From NCBI GenBank assembly GCA_003223325.1, contig QHYS01000018.1:1-61030 (forward strand): 61,030 nucleotides of DNA, in the 5' to 3' direction. Within the stretch, counting starts at the first letter, position 1, and every line of letters begins with the position of its first letter. Position numbers and translations under genes: made by a program. Below the pieces are notes generated by a model that had not been told where the DNA came from, ran no database searches, and saw only the letters and a program-made list of their open reading frames with translations. Below, piece by piece: positions 44,420 to 53,934 of this stretch. The DNA is from Acidobacteriota bacterium. Its GTDB lineage: Bacteria > Acidobacteriota > Terriglobia > Acidiferrales > UBA7541.

Positions 44420-45319
44420 CTAGCGGTGGAGACAGTTTTGCTGGTACCAATCTTTGATCTCGCCCCCGGTGGTTAGCCACACTTCTTGGCGCGAAGTGAT
44501 ATGGGCAAGCGCTTGGGCCAAGTATTTGCTCCGGTTGGGATGCCCGATAAGGAAGGGATGCAAACAGATAGCCATGACTCGCCCGGTCTTGGCGCCGTCT
44601 TCGTAGAGCACGTCAAATTGATCGCAAATCATGCGCCCAAACGTCTCAGGGCTTTGTTTGAGGTCCAGAAACGCGGGGATATCGTTGATCTCGATCGAAT
44701 AGGGAATCGAAATCATGGAGCCCCTCTTGACACGCAAAGAATAAGGTTGTTCATCATTGACCCAGTTGCAAACGTACTCGATGCCGCATTCAGCCAGCAG
44801 GTCGAGTGTTCGATGTGATTCGCTGAGGGCCGGACTCAACCACCCACGTGGGTGCTTCCCCGTGCCCATGCGGATCGTATCGACCACTTCGCGAATGAGC
44901 GCGCGTTCCTCGTCTTCGCTCTGCCGACTGATCAGGACCGAGTTGCTCGTCCCATGTCCCATCCATTCCCAGCCGAGCTGGTTTCCTCCCTGAATAATTC
45001 GCGGATAACGGATGCAAACGTCCGAATTGAGTGCCACGGTTCCCTTGACGCCGTAGTGGTCCATGATTTCCATCAGCCGCCAGATTCCCACGCGCACGCC
45101 GTAGTCGCGCCACGAATAATTCAGGACATCAGGAACGAGGCTCGTTGTTGCGTTCGTGACAGACGTGGAAGGGCGATCAAACAGAAAATGCTCAATGTTG
45201 GGAATTACCCAGACCGCGACTCGAGCGCCCTTGGGCCAGCGGAGGGGTTTGCGGTCCACAATCGCGGAATAGGTAAACCGGTTGTGTTCTTGCGGGTTTT
45301 GAGCAGGCGGCTCTGCCAT
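44420..45319 (-). CDS. Polysaccharide deacetylase family protein (PuuE/allantoinase-like)
   Basis: A 299-residue NodB-fold hydrolase without signal peptide. The pattern ALNSDVCIRYP with WEWMGHGTSNS, then GWLSPALSESHRTLDLL and the late AICLHPFLIGHP fit the cytoplasmic branch that includes metal-independent allantoinase PuuE and peptidoglycan deacetylase-like proteins. The D-D-H metal triad of true deacetylases is only partly present (Asp in NSDVC, no DD). Its neighbour is an isochorismatase-family amidohydrolase 19 bases upstream on the same strand, so an amide-degrading pathway (ureide or cyclic amide) is likely. The ATG follows AGAGG. Confidence 0.88.
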   Translation of the reverse strand: MAEPPAQNPQEHNRFTYSAIVDRKPLRWPKGARVAVWVIPNIEHFLFDRPSTSVTNATTSLVPDVLNYSWRDYGVRVGIWRLMEIMDHYGVKGTVALNSDVCIRYPRIIQGGNQLGWEWMGHGTSNSVLISRQSEDEERALIREVVDTIRMGTGKHPRGWLSPALSESHRTLDLLAECGIEYVCNWVNDEQPYSLRVKRGSMISIPYSIEINDIPAFLDLKQSPETFGRMICDQFDVLYEDGAKTGRVMAICLHPFLIGHPNRSKYLAQALAHITSRQEVWLTTGGEIKDWYQQNCLHR

Positions 45320-45338
45320 GGTGTAATCCTCTCCGAGT

Positions 45339-46010
45339 TCAGCCGCGGCTCGGCGCGGCGGCAGCGCGGAGCGTGCTCAGGTATTGAAGGGTCTGTTCGA
45401 GGGTCACAACATCGGCGTATTTTGCATTCAAGTCGAATAGGCTTTGGTCATGAGCTGACTGTGAGCGATCCCCCACAGCTTCGCGCACGACCATCGGGCG
45501 GAAGCCGGTCTGGCACGCATCGACGGCGGAGGCCCGCACGCAGCCGCTCGTCGTGCACCCCGTGATGATCAGCGTATCGACTCCGCGGACGAGGAGGCGA
45601 GAGACAAGGTCGGTTCCGAAAAAGCAGGATGCATACTTCTTGACGAGCAAAGAATCCGTCGGCCGAAAATCGAGCCGCGAGTCAATCTGCACGCCCTCTG
45701 TCCCGGCGCGCAGAGTGGATGATCCCTTTTGCTTCATTCCAAACACGCCGGCGTCCCTAAGGTTTTCGTCCTCGTAGGACACCGTGGAAAAAATCACGGG
45801 CGTGCCTCGATCGTGAGCCGCGCGCAGCAGCAGCTGGATGGCTTCAATCTGACTGTCCAGCTTCGCGCCGAGGGGCATCCCAGGGTTCGTGAACGCCTTG
45901 GCCATGTCCACGATTAGCAGGGCCGGCCGCTGGCCGAATCCAAGCTTCTGCCCGAAGCCCCTCTGATGAAAAAACTCGGCATCTGAGGAACCTGCGTTCG
46001 GCGATGTCAT
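45339..46010 (-). CDS. Isochorismatase family hydrolase (N-carbamoylsarcosine amidase-like)
   Basis: A 223-residue cysteine hydrolase. The catalytic triad is complete: Asp35 in LLIVDMAKAF, Lys124 or Lys125 in LLVKKYASCFFGTDL and Cys157 in GCTTSGCVRASAVDA. The cis-peptide and the YASCFFGTDL stretch resemble N-carbamoylsarcosine amidohydrolase and maleamate amidohydrolase more than true isochorismatase. Together with the next gene it may break down a ureide or cyclic amide. GGGAGACGCTCT precedes the ATG. Confidence 0.92.
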   Translation of the reverse strand: MTSPNAGSSDAEFFHQRGFGQKLGFGQRPALLIVDMAKAFTNPGMPLGAKLDSQIEAIQLLLRAAHDRGTPVIFSTVSYEDENLRDAGVFGMKQKGSSTLRAGTEGVQIDSRLDFRPTDSLLVKKYASCFFGTDLVSRLLVRGVDTLIITGCTTSGCVRASAVDACQTGFRPMVVREAVGDRSQSAHDQSLFDLNAKYADVVTLEQTLQYLSTLRAAAAPSRG

Positions 46011-46203
46011 AGAGCGTCTCCCTTCCTGTTGTGCGGGAACTGTAGCTGATGGAAAACGGTGAATACAAGTCGTTCCAAGCCCTCAAAGTCTCGTGGGTTA
46101 TTCGCGAAGCCGAGTAGTTGCCGAGCATCCCGTCTATCGGAGCGGGCCCTTATAACTGCTTGCTAGCCCGAAGGCGTCGCCTTCCTTCGCTCGTATACAT
46201 CCA

Positions 46204-46498
46204 TTGTCAACTTCCGCGACTCGGGCATTGGCAATTTGGACTTATCCGTGACTAAGGGTTGGAAGTCGCGAGAGAGGCTTACCGCCCGTTCCGAGCGGAG
46301 TTCTTCAACATTTTCAACCATCCCAACTTCACTAATCCGTACGGGTCGTCGAATGGCTTTGGCTCCGGGCTCTATGATGATCCTTCTTCCACGGTTTTGG
46401 GCTGTGGCTGTGCCACACCTGATCAAGCTGGCGGGAATCCGGTGCTGGGATCGGGAGGGAACCGCGCAGTGCAATTGGGACTGAAATTGATCTTCTGA
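46204..46498 (+). pseudogene. C-terminal fragment of a TonB-dependent receptor
   Basis: The 3' end of an acidobacterial Oar-like receptor. VNFRDSGIGNLDLSVTKGWK in one frame switches near 46275-46285 to RAEFFNIFNHPNFTNPYG in another, which continues through LGCGCATPDQAGGNPVLGSG to the typical terminal beta-strand GGNRAVQLGLKLIF. The barrel and plug are missing. It shows at least one frameshift and no start. It belongs to the same family as the N-terminal fragment at 11654-12295, but to a different location and strand. Confidence 0.85.
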
Positions 46499-46578
46499 CG
46501 GCTTTGCAGGTCACGGGAAAGTTGATTTCCCTGTCATTCTGAGGTCGCCAAGGCGACGGAGGAATCTTTCTGTGGCCG

Positions 46579-48131
46579 CTAGTTTCGGGACGACTCGGTT
46601 TTTCTCGTGAGGTAGAAATAACCCACGCGGTTGTTCGTAGGCGAGGCAAACCACATCCGCCCATGCGAATCCAGGAAGAATTCTCTCATCAATCCGTCAG
46701 ACTGGGGGAAAGGATACTCCACAATTTTGCCGGTGTTCGGATCCAAGCGCCCGATCGTATCCTGATCGTTGGAGTTGTACCAAACCGTGTCGTCCTTGTC
46801 GACCGCAATGGCGTAGGGAGTCCCAGCGGGGCCAGGCAACGGATATTCCTTGAACGTCTCGGTCTTCGGATCAAACCTGCCGATCTTGCTTCCTTGGCGT
46901 TCACTGAAATAGACGATCCCATTTGAATCTAGATCGAGTCGCTGTGGCATCCCGTGAGTCGGTGGAGACCAGTGCCTGACCTTTCCAGTCTTCGCGTCGA
47001 TCTTGCCGATTGTCCCGTCCGTCTTCAACACACAGAACCAGACGTTTCCCTCCTTATCGAAAGTGATGCCGTAGGAGGAAGGTGCGTCCATGAAGTGAGT
47101 GAATTTCCCTGTCTTGGGGTCGAACTCGGTCACCGGACTCCCTGAAGTCCAAACGTTTCCCTGTGCATCCACTCGGGTCCCGAGTCTTGATATTCGGTGA
47201 TCTTGCCCGTTTGGGGATCGAGCTTCGCGATCCGGTTCAGAGCAAATTCCGTGAACCAAACGGTGCCCTCAGGCGTGGGCACGGAGGAGTGCACCCCCGC
47301 TGACTCCTCAAACGGCAAGAGGAATCGTTTCATTTCGGCAGTGTTCGGATTGAGCCGTGCGACTTCATTGCCCCTGCCATAGTAAGGCATCCACAGATTT
47401 CCGTCTTTGTCAGGAGCAGCGCTCCAGGGCAAGCCCTTCGACCCCGAGACGTCGTATTCGACATACGCGATGCCCATCGCCTCTTCCCTGAACGAGCGGA
47501 CTGTCTCCTTATATCCTGGAAGGTCAGCCGGAGAACGCGGCGCCGTGGGGTCGTTACCGAACATATGCGAAAGGTAAGAGACGACGGCGTCGGCTTTGTC
47601 GTCATCGAATCTCGGCAACTGCCACCACATGGCCTTCCGCATATAATTGATTCGGTCGCGCCATCCGGCTTCCGTGCGAGGCGTTGAAGCCATGACGTTT
47701 TGGAAGCCGTGGCAGACCATGCAGTTCGACGTCAGCGCGTCCTTCCCTTTGCCCTCCGGCAACAGCTTCCGTCCTTGATAAAGGCTCACATCGCTCCAAC
47801 GGACCGTTCCCGGCTGCAAGGCAAAATCGAAGGATGCGTTTTGATCGCCGGCAAGCTTGACGCCGCTCTGGGGTTCCGCCTTGCACCCGATGGCGCGAAT
47901 TTGAATCTGGTAGCTACCAGCCGGCAGGCTGTCGATGCGGTAGCGGCCCTGTTTGTCCGACAACACGCTAAACAGCACGTTGTTCTGCTGGTTTTTGGCC
48001 TGGACAAACGCTCCCATGTAAGGATCGCCATCGGGCCCTTTAACCGTACCGGTAACGCTCGCCGCGCGTGTACTCAGCGAAGAAGCAGCGGTCAGAGCAA
48101 GAAATGCTAGGAAAGAACGGAATGCGCACAT
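46579..48131 (-). pseudogene. Frameshifted secreted cytochrome c/virginiamycin-lyase-like propeller gene
   Basis: Two frames make one gene. The first (48131 to about 47190) has a signal peptide, a carboxypeptidase-regulatory beta-sandwich (SVTGTVKGPDGDPYMGAFV), a c-type cytochrome with heme motif CMVCH near residue 138, and the first propeller blades (GTVWFTEFALNRIAKLDP). The second (about 47195 to 46579) continues directly with Vgb-like blades (GNVWTSGSPVTEFDPKTGKF, GNVWFCVLKTDGTIGKID). The frame changes near 47180-47195, where about 15-20 expected residues also seem to be missing. It may be a real loss-of-function mutation or a sequence error; as written it cannot make the full protein. Confidence 0.85.
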
Positions 48132-48429
48132 GGAATCTCCTTCGCTGCCAAACTAAGCGCGGTCGACCTCAAGGGGAATGGACGGCGCGGCACACGGGCA
48201 CACGGAAACCATCGAGAAATTCGGGGGCCTGCGAACATTGATGGTTCCGTTTCCGTTCCGGAAACGGCAGCGGGTCCGTCGGCGGCAAGGTGCCATTCGA
48301 TCCTCGAAATGAAAACCAGCGTGCGGGCCTGGTGCTTTCCATCAGGTCGGCACCGCCTCTTAGCAGCGACAGAACGGCGATATTCTCGTTCCTTTGGTGA
48401 GCAGCCCCCGCTGACCCTATTGCGAAGAT

Positions 48430-48504
48430 TGGCTCCGGGGCTTGGACTCGAACCAAGATTCTAGGCTCCAAAGGCCCATGTGCTACCAATTGCACCACCC
48501 CGGA
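48430..48504 (-). tRNA. tRNA-Gln (anticodon TTG)
   Basis: Complete cloverleaf on the minus strand: acceptor stem TCCGGGG pairs with CCCCGGA, D arm GTGC-AATTGGTA-GCAC, anticodon loop CTTTGGA with anticodon TTG, T arm with loop TTCGAGTC, and an encoded 3' CCA. It lies in an otherwise gene-free 616-base interval; nothing else is seen on either side apart from some simple CCCAA-type runs near 48580-48610. Confidence 0.95.
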
Positions 48505-48748
48505 GTAGTGACTTCTTTTGGATCGTGCCGAGCAGCCAAGCCTACCTTATAAGATAAGCGGCGAACTGGAAAGCGTCGCGCACCCAAGCACCCAACCATC
48601 CCAACATCCCAACGGGCCAGGAGTCGCGTATAAGTTTCGCTAAATCGAGAATGCGCGGACGGCCAGAAAGACGGAGATAGGGCAAATTCTCTTCCCTAAA
48701 ACTCTATCAGGGCTCTGCAGAAGTCCGTCAGCTTGCGTCCAACCTCTT

Positions 48749-49627
48749 TCAATTAGCCGCCGCTGATTTGTCCGTGGCCGCCAGCTTGTCGGGCAGTTCG
48801 TGTTCGTAATCCTTCTCGTTGGAACAAGTCACGTCCTCGTACATCTCCTCGTTGGGAACGAGGTTCATGTTCCAATTATAGGTCCAAGGATGTGTGAACA
48901 CCTTTGGGTCATCATCCGTGATTTCTACTGTGAGATGATTAAAATCGGGACGGTGGATTCGTTCGGTCACGTGCAGTGCGTCGCTATGAAACGTGCCGCT
49001 GCCCTCGCCGGCATTCTTGCCCGATCCTAGCCAAGATTTTTCATTGAGATCGATCGTGTCGATGACTAGCGTATCGCCATCCCATTTCGAGACCGAATTT
49101 CCCATCCAAGATGGGTCTGCGTCTGCGGGATGAGACCGCCCGTCTGTGGGGATTATGCGGAAGGCAGTATCTCTCTCATAGAGGATGATCAACTCTCCGG
49201 GCAATTGCACCAACCTTGCGGGATGCGGGCCGCCCCAGATGCGCGGGACGCCATAGGGTTCGCAATGCAACAGCGGATCAGTATTCCCAGCATCGTGCAG
49301 TTGCCTGGCCTTCAAAGCCGCCCACGGCTGATAAGGCAGCTCATCGGACGGGTAGGAGGCAGGCCTTGCTGATCGCGCGCCACCTCCCGGCTTTCCGACA
49401 GCAGGGTCGGTCCCTAGCGCTCCGTATTTCTCAATCCACATTCCCGAAAGGTCCGGATGTCCGTCAGCTCTCCGCGGCGCAGGCTTGGAATGATCGGTCG
49501 GCAAAGAGGGAGGCGCGTACTTCTTAGTTCCCTGGTCCCTATCTGCCTGGGCGGACGCCGTCGTGGAGCTGAGACCCGCGATCATCGCCGCGGCAATTAA
49601 GCAGCCGAGGAGATAACGGTAGTTCAT
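48749..49627 (-). CDS. Secreted hypothetical protein (acidobacterial family)
   Basis: A 292-residue exported protein with a signal peptide ending at TASAQA (about residue 27). It has the family opening ADGHPDLSGMWIEKYG and an all-beta body with GGPHPARLVQLPGELIILYE, RIIPTDGRSHP, SWMGNSVSKWDGDTLVIDT and VTERIHRPDFNHLTVEI. Such proteins are numerous in Acidobacteriota and often next to DUF6152 genes; the function is unknown. GGAGGATCCT precedes the ATG. It lies 28 bases downstream of a DUF6152 gene on the same strand, so the two probably form one transcript. Confidence 0.85.
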   Translation of the reverse strand: MNYRYLLGCLIAAAMIAGLSSTTASAQADRDQGTKKYAPPSLPTDHSKPAPRRADGHPDLSGMWIEKYGALGTDPAVGKPGGGARSARPASYPSDELPYQPWAALKARQLHDAGNTDPLLHCEPYGVPRIWGGPHPARLVQLPGELIILYERDTAFRIIPTDGRSHPADADPSWMGNSVSKWDGDTLVIDTIDLNEKSWLGSGKNAGEGSGTFHSDALHVTERIHRPDFNHLTVEITDDDPKVFTHPWTYNWNMNLVPNEEMYEDVTCSNEKDYEHELPDKLAATDKSAAAN

Positions 49628-49655
49628 AGGATCCTCCTCTCGACGTTCGAAATCA

Positions 49656-50066
49656 CTACGGGTTGTCGTCGCCTACCTTCGGCCCGACCGGAATCACTCG
49701 CCCGTCTGGCAGAACAAAATCTAGCCCAAACATCAGTTTTGAACCGTCTTTGGCGATACGACCGTGAATCGTAACTTCTTTTCCTACAAGCGCCAGCATG
49801 TCTGTTCTCGAGACCCCGTTGCGGTGCAGGTAGCTCGGAGGCAGGCCCTCTACTGACCAGCGTACAACACTCCCGCCCGCATCCTTCGCATCTAGGTACC
49901 AATAAACGTGGGGATTATCCCACTCCACTTTCATGAGGGTGCCCTTCAACTCCGTAGGCTTGCCCATCTGGAACTCTGAGTTCAGCGAATGATGCGCAAA
50001 GGTAGGTAGAGCCGCCAAGAGCACTCCACAAAGGATCACCACGATGCCCCAAGTTCTGTTTGTCAT
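49656..50066 (-). CDS. DUF6152 family secreted protein
   Basis: A 136-residue small exported protein. A signal peptide ends at PTFAHHS (about residue 22); then comes the family core HHSLNSEFQMGKPTELKGTL, VEWDNPHVYWYLDAKD and a C-terminal beta-hairpin region with GKEVTIHGRIAKDGSKLMFG. The two histidines at the mature N-terminus (AHHS) could bind copper, a feature of many DUF6152 members that is not functionally proven here. The ATG at 50066 follows AGGAGGAATAACTCGA. The frame upstream to 50171 is not needed. Confidence 0.85.
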   Translation of the reverse strand: MTNRTWGIVVILCGVLLAALPTFAHHSLNSEFQMGKPTELKGTLMKVEWDNPHVYWYLDAKDAGGSVVRWSVEGLPPSYLHRNGVSRTDMLALVGKEVTIHGRIAKDGSKLMFGLDFVLPDGRVIPVGPKVGDDNP

Positions 50067-50235
50067 TCGAGTTATTCCTCCTGTCCGATTCGCCATTTTC
50101 GGGAGTCGTGATGGAGAGCAGCCGAAAGATTGACCGTGGCTGAACATAGCTTGCCTCCGAGAAAGAGTCAAGCTATGGTCCAGGCATCACCTCATGAGCG
50201 GAAGGCTCCTGAGAATCTGGTGCGTCCGCTTGCGG

Positions 50236-51393
50236 TCAGGGATTTGCGGGTTTTGGCGGGGCCGGTTTTGCGAATTTGACCGCGTCTATGGGCACATTCG
50301 GCTGAAGTTGAGTTACCGTATAGACGGTCTGACCGTCGAGCCAGCTCGTCGTCCACTTAAACGGCATCTTGACTCCGGCGACGTCCCGATAATCATCATA
50401 GTCGATTTGCGTCGCAGAGAGGCCGACTTTCGTGTCCGTATAGCGCACTTGCCGTACCAGCAGCCCAGACTTGCTGTCGAAGTACAGATTGACCGGAGTT
50501 CGACCCGCATCGGCAGTTCCTTGTACGACTTCGACATCCTTATCGTTGATAGTTATCGGCATGCTCACGCGCCATTGTGTGAGCGCCTGCTTGATGGCGG
50601 TGGGAAAACAGATGGTCGCATCTAACCGGGCGCCGACCAGGTCACCCTGGATCAGCGGAAGTAGCGGGATCGGTTTGTCGTCGCTGGGCATGGCTACCCA
50701 GCCGTTGCGGCCATCATAAGCCGTGGTTCTGTCGCCCGCCTCGGTGTGCGTGACGGTCATGAGTTGATTGGGAGCCTTGGCATAGACTTCGAACGGATAA
50801 GCGAGTTCGGCGTAGGCCTGGGATGTTCCCTTAACCACAAAGCTGGTGAGCTTGGCCCATTGCTGTGCTCCGCCAACCGCCTGAATGTATTTGTCCAGAA
50901 TTTGATCGAAGGAAGGTTCGCCGGAAGCGGCCGGAAGCAGCTGATCCGGTTCGATAGTATTGAACGTGGAGTTGTATACGTCGGCAATCGTCGGGGTGAC
51001 TCTCGGCATACGGTCGCCACGATGGCAGGTATAACAGGTCACTTCACGTTTCCCGCCGAAATTGGCCTGATTGATGGAATTCATCATCAACACCATCCTG
51101 CGCGCGGCCTGCTTGAGCGGAGTGTTGTCGGCGTAATGTTCCCAACTGCCGGCGCTGGCATCGCCGTGGCAGGTGGTGCAGTTCGCCGTCAGTGAGACGG
51201 CGAAGAATCCCATGGTTTCGATGAACTCGCTGGCTGGAATCCCTCGCAGCACCTGGACGTCTTTGAACGCCTCTTCGGACATCAGTGGTTTTTGAGCGGA
51301 GTCGCCCTGCCCGCTCGCTGACGCAACGCCCAACAGGCACACGGTGATTATTCCGATGGCACTCCGGAGGCGTGGCTTCCATCCCAAAGACAT
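50236..51393 (-). CDS. Secreted diheme cytochrome, photosynthetic reaction-centre cytochrome c-like
   Basis: A 385-residue exported cytochrome. After a signal peptide (cleavage near residue 29), two c-type heme motifs are seen, CTTCH (72-76) and CYTCH (120-124) followed by RGD, in a domain of the photosynthetic reaction-centre cytochrome c subunit family (PF02276-like, two of its usual four hemes). A second half of about 200 residues is a beta-rich, outer-membrane-lipoprotein-like domain (FEVYAKAPNQLMTVTHT, ATQIDYDDYRDVAGVKMPF). The organism has no phototrophy genes here, so the role is electron transfer. It is divergent from a paralogue at 51826. Confidence 0.88.
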   Translation of the reverse strand: MSLGWKPRLRSAIGIITVCLLGVASASGQGDSAQKPLMSEEAFKDVQVLRGIPASEFIETMGFFAVSLTANCTTCHGDASAGSWEHYADNTPLKQAARRMVLMMNSINQANFGGKREVTCYTCHRGDRMPRVTPTIADVYNSTFNTIEPDQLLPAASGEPSFDQILDKYIQAVGGAQQWAKLTSFVVKGTSQAYAELAYPFEVYAKAPNQLMTVTHTEAGDRTTAYDGRNGWVAMPSDDKPIPLLPLIQGDLVGARLDATICFPTAIKQALTQWRVSMPITINDKDVEVVQGTADAGRTPVNLYFDSKSGLLVRQVRYTDTKVGLSATQIDYDDYRDVAGVKMPFKWTTSWLDGQTVYTVTQLQPNVPIDAVKFAKPAPPKPANP

Positions 51394-51825
51394 ATAAATT
51401 TTCTCCCTTCGTTACTATGAATGCTGCGCGTTCTGGTTCAGCTCCGTCAATCAGCCAGAGACCGTAGAGGGTTATGTTATGACTCTCACCTCGCCCCCGG
51501 TTGGAAAGTAGGCGCCGAGAATACAATGCTCACGCTCACTTTTCAATCGCCCTGCATATGGGCATATGGGCACGGCACGAAGGTTCCTGAAGATCCATGT
51601 GGGAGGGCGCTCGAACGACCGCCTGTGCCAAGGATGCCCCATCTTCCAACCGGGATCCCCAGCATGCGCCGCCATTGCGTACATTGCGTATGCTGGGGTG
51701 GCAACCGGCAAGGTAAGAGTGTATGCTAACGCCCCACCGGAGAAATCAAACGGGAGATTGGCCCGGATTCGATAGCGGCGAACCGGCAGAGGTTCTCGAG
51801 ACTCGCAGGGAGGATCGTCTCATCA

Positions 51826-52968
51826 ATGAGTAAATTATTGGTTTGTCTGAAAAAAATTGGCGTGCTGATGGGGTTGACATTGGCCGCCTCGCTATTGGCA
51901 CACGCTCAGGGAGCGCCGCCGAGCATGGAAGGAAAGACGGCCGAGCAGTTTTATAAGAGCATCAAAGTGCTCAACGGGGTTCCGGCCGACCAGGTCATCG
52001 AGGCCATGCACCAGATCCGGGCCGCCCTGGGCGTAAATTGCGAATTCTGCCATGAGGATCCAGATCGAGCAGCAGACACCAAGGAAGCCAAAGAAACGGC
52101 CCGCATGATGATGCGTATGGTGATGGACATCAACAAGAACAATTTTAAAGGGCAACAAGAGGTCACCTGCTATACCTGTCACCGCGGCAGTACCGTTCCA
52201 ATGACCACGGTGGCTCTGCCGGCCGTCGAAAAGGGAGTAGAGCCGGAGCCCCAAGGTCTGCCGTCAGTCGATCAGATCCTGACCAAATACGTGCAGGCAC
52301 TCGGCGGTGAGCAGGCTCTTCGGAAAATCACGAGCCGCGTGATCATTGGGACTCAGTACATTCCCACGGGGCCCGGTGGAACGATACCTGTGCCGGCTGC
52401 GATCGAACGCAGCCAGAAGGCGCCCAACCTCGTTATGAACACGTACCGCACGGCAACGTACACGGTCTCTGATGGTTTCGATGGGACGCGAGCCTGGGCT
52501 CAGGCTGCGACGGGACGCGTCACCGAGCCTCCCGCCACCGACCAAATGCGCGCCAAGCGAGACTCGGATTTTTATCTGCCTTTGGATTTGAAGCAGGTAT
52601 ATACGCAAATGCAACTGCGAGGCGTTGCAAACGTGAACGGCCACGATGCTTATGTCTTGGGCGCGCGTCCGCAGGGCGATTCCGCGGAGCGGCTCTACTT
52701 CGACGTGCAAACGGGCTTGCTTGTGCGGAAGTGGAGCTCATTGCCGACTCCCGTCGGCGAAGCCCCCTTTCAAGTGGATTACGAGGACTACCGAGACACC
52801 AGCAGCGGAGTGAAATTCCCTTACCTGATCACGATGAATCCCGCTAACGCGCGGACCGAGCCGTCTACGACCGCTACCATCCGCGTCACCAAAGTGCTGG
52901 ATAATGCGCCGCTCGATAGCTCGAAATTTGCGAAGCCGGAATCGAAAGCGGCTGCCGCAGGTCAGTAA
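51826..52968 (+). CDS. Secreted diheme cytochrome, photosynthetic reaction-centre cytochrome c-like
   Basis: A 380-residue paralogue of the preceding cytochrome with the same plan: signal peptide ending at AHAQ, heme motifs CEFCH (72-76) and CYTCH (115-119) with RGS, then the beta-rich C-terminal domain (LVMNTYRTATYTVSDG, FQVDYEDYRDTSSGVKFPY). In both proteins the first motif is preceded by a helix with Met residues and the second by EVTC, so heme ligation is probably similar. The 432 bases between the divergent starts hold both promoters; a short CATATGGG duplication lies at 51556-51573. Confidence 0.88.
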   Translation: MSKLLVCLKKIGVLMGLTLAASLLAHAQGAPPSMEGKTAEQFYKSIKVLNGVPADQVIEAMHQIRAALGVNCEFCHEDPDRAADTKEAKETARMMMRMVMDINKNNFKGQQEVTCYTCHRGSTVPMTTVALPAVEKGVEPEPQGLPSVDQILTKYVQALGGEQALRKITSRVIIGTQYIPTGPGGTIPVPAAIERSQKAPNLVMNTYRTATYTVSDGFDGTRAWAQAATGRVTEPPATDQMRAKRDSDFYLPLDLKQVYTQMQLRGVANVNGHDAYVLGARPQGDSAERLYFDVQTGLLVRKWSSLPTPVGEAPFQVDYEDYRDTSSGVKFPYLITMNPANARTEPSTTATIRVTKVLDNAPLDSSKFAKPESKAAAAGQ

Positions 52969-53670
52969 CTAAATTACAGGTGCGTTAGATAACAAAGAAT
53001 CGGCAGCGACATCCTCTCTGCCGACGCGTCATTTTGTAGGACTTGCTCAGCCAGACATTCTCTCCACGCGTTCACTTTTGCGTCGTGCATTTCTTTTTCC
53101 CGAAACATCGGTGCCCGAAACGGCTCGCCTGCTTCCGACGATCAAACGCCTGCCGAGCCGCTCCTTGCCGGAAGGGGAAAGTATTTCAAAAAGGGGAATT
53201 CTGATCAGAGCTAGTTGAAGCAAGCCAACCCTGAGTTGTTTCAGAACGGTACATAGGTTCGTTTTCCGAACAGCGCCACACTGGTCAACGCCTTTTTCGG
53301 CCCTCCTATCACAGAAATTCTCTCTGACTCAACGAATGGAAATCAAGGCGGCCTTTTGCCTGTTTATAAGCCCATATGGCGAGGTGTGGACAGGCGACGG
53401 AAACAGGTCCGACGCAACGATCGAATGAAGTCTTATCGGCACTGAGACAGTAACAACGCGCGCGCCGGGCTATGGCGGCCTAAGTCTGCGCAAGGGGAAA
53501 CGACGCTCAGGACTAGCGGAGACTCTCGGTGAACGTCATCACGCAAGAGGACATCTAGCGTTCGGTAGCACGGCTTGGGCCCTTATGAAGCGCGACGCTT
53601 ACGCCAAAGTCTGATGGATCCTCTGAATTTGCCACCGTAGCGCCTGCAATTGCCGCTCGCACAGCGAACG
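52969..53670. other. Intergenic region without detectable genes
   Basis: About 700 bases after the cytochrome gene. I see no coding sequence, RNA gene or clear terminator. It leads into degraded YfiR and GGDEF fragments and may be decayed coding DNA itself. Confidence 0.5.
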
Positions 53671-53934
53671 GCCTGGTTCCTGTTCGCCCTCGTGGCTGCT
53701 TTGACCTTCTGTGGCATTTGCGCGGCGCAATCCGACCAGCTCAGCGAGTAAGCAGTCAAGGCAGCGTTCTTATTCAACTTCACCAAATTCGTGGAATGGC
53801 CGGACGGCACTTTTGAAGATCCCCACGCGCCGATTGTGATGGGAATTATCGGAGAGGATCCCTTTGGCGACAGCCTCATTCGCATCGTTGCCGGACAGAA
53901 GGTACAAGGGCGCGCGATCATAAGCAAGAGTTGA
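53671..53934 (+). pseudogene. YfiR (DUF4154) family fragment
   Basis: The frame reads a signal-peptide-like segment (AWFLFALVAALTFCGICAAQ), then QLSE, an in-frame stop TAA at 53749-53751, and continues AVKAAFLFNFTKFVEWPDGTF with IVMGIIGEDPFGDSLIRI. That is the diagnostic N-terminal half of YfiR-type periplasmic proteins, which control the inner-membrane diguanylate cyclase YfiN in other bacteria. The stop replaces a Tyr codon expected in SEYAVKAAFLFNF. The C-terminal half with the disulfides is absent, and the frame ends where a GGDEF fragment begins in another frame. Confidence 0.8.

Noticed and set aside
48169-48498. Open frame over the tRNA region
   Set aside because: It reads through the tRNA-Gln gene and has no protein-like features.
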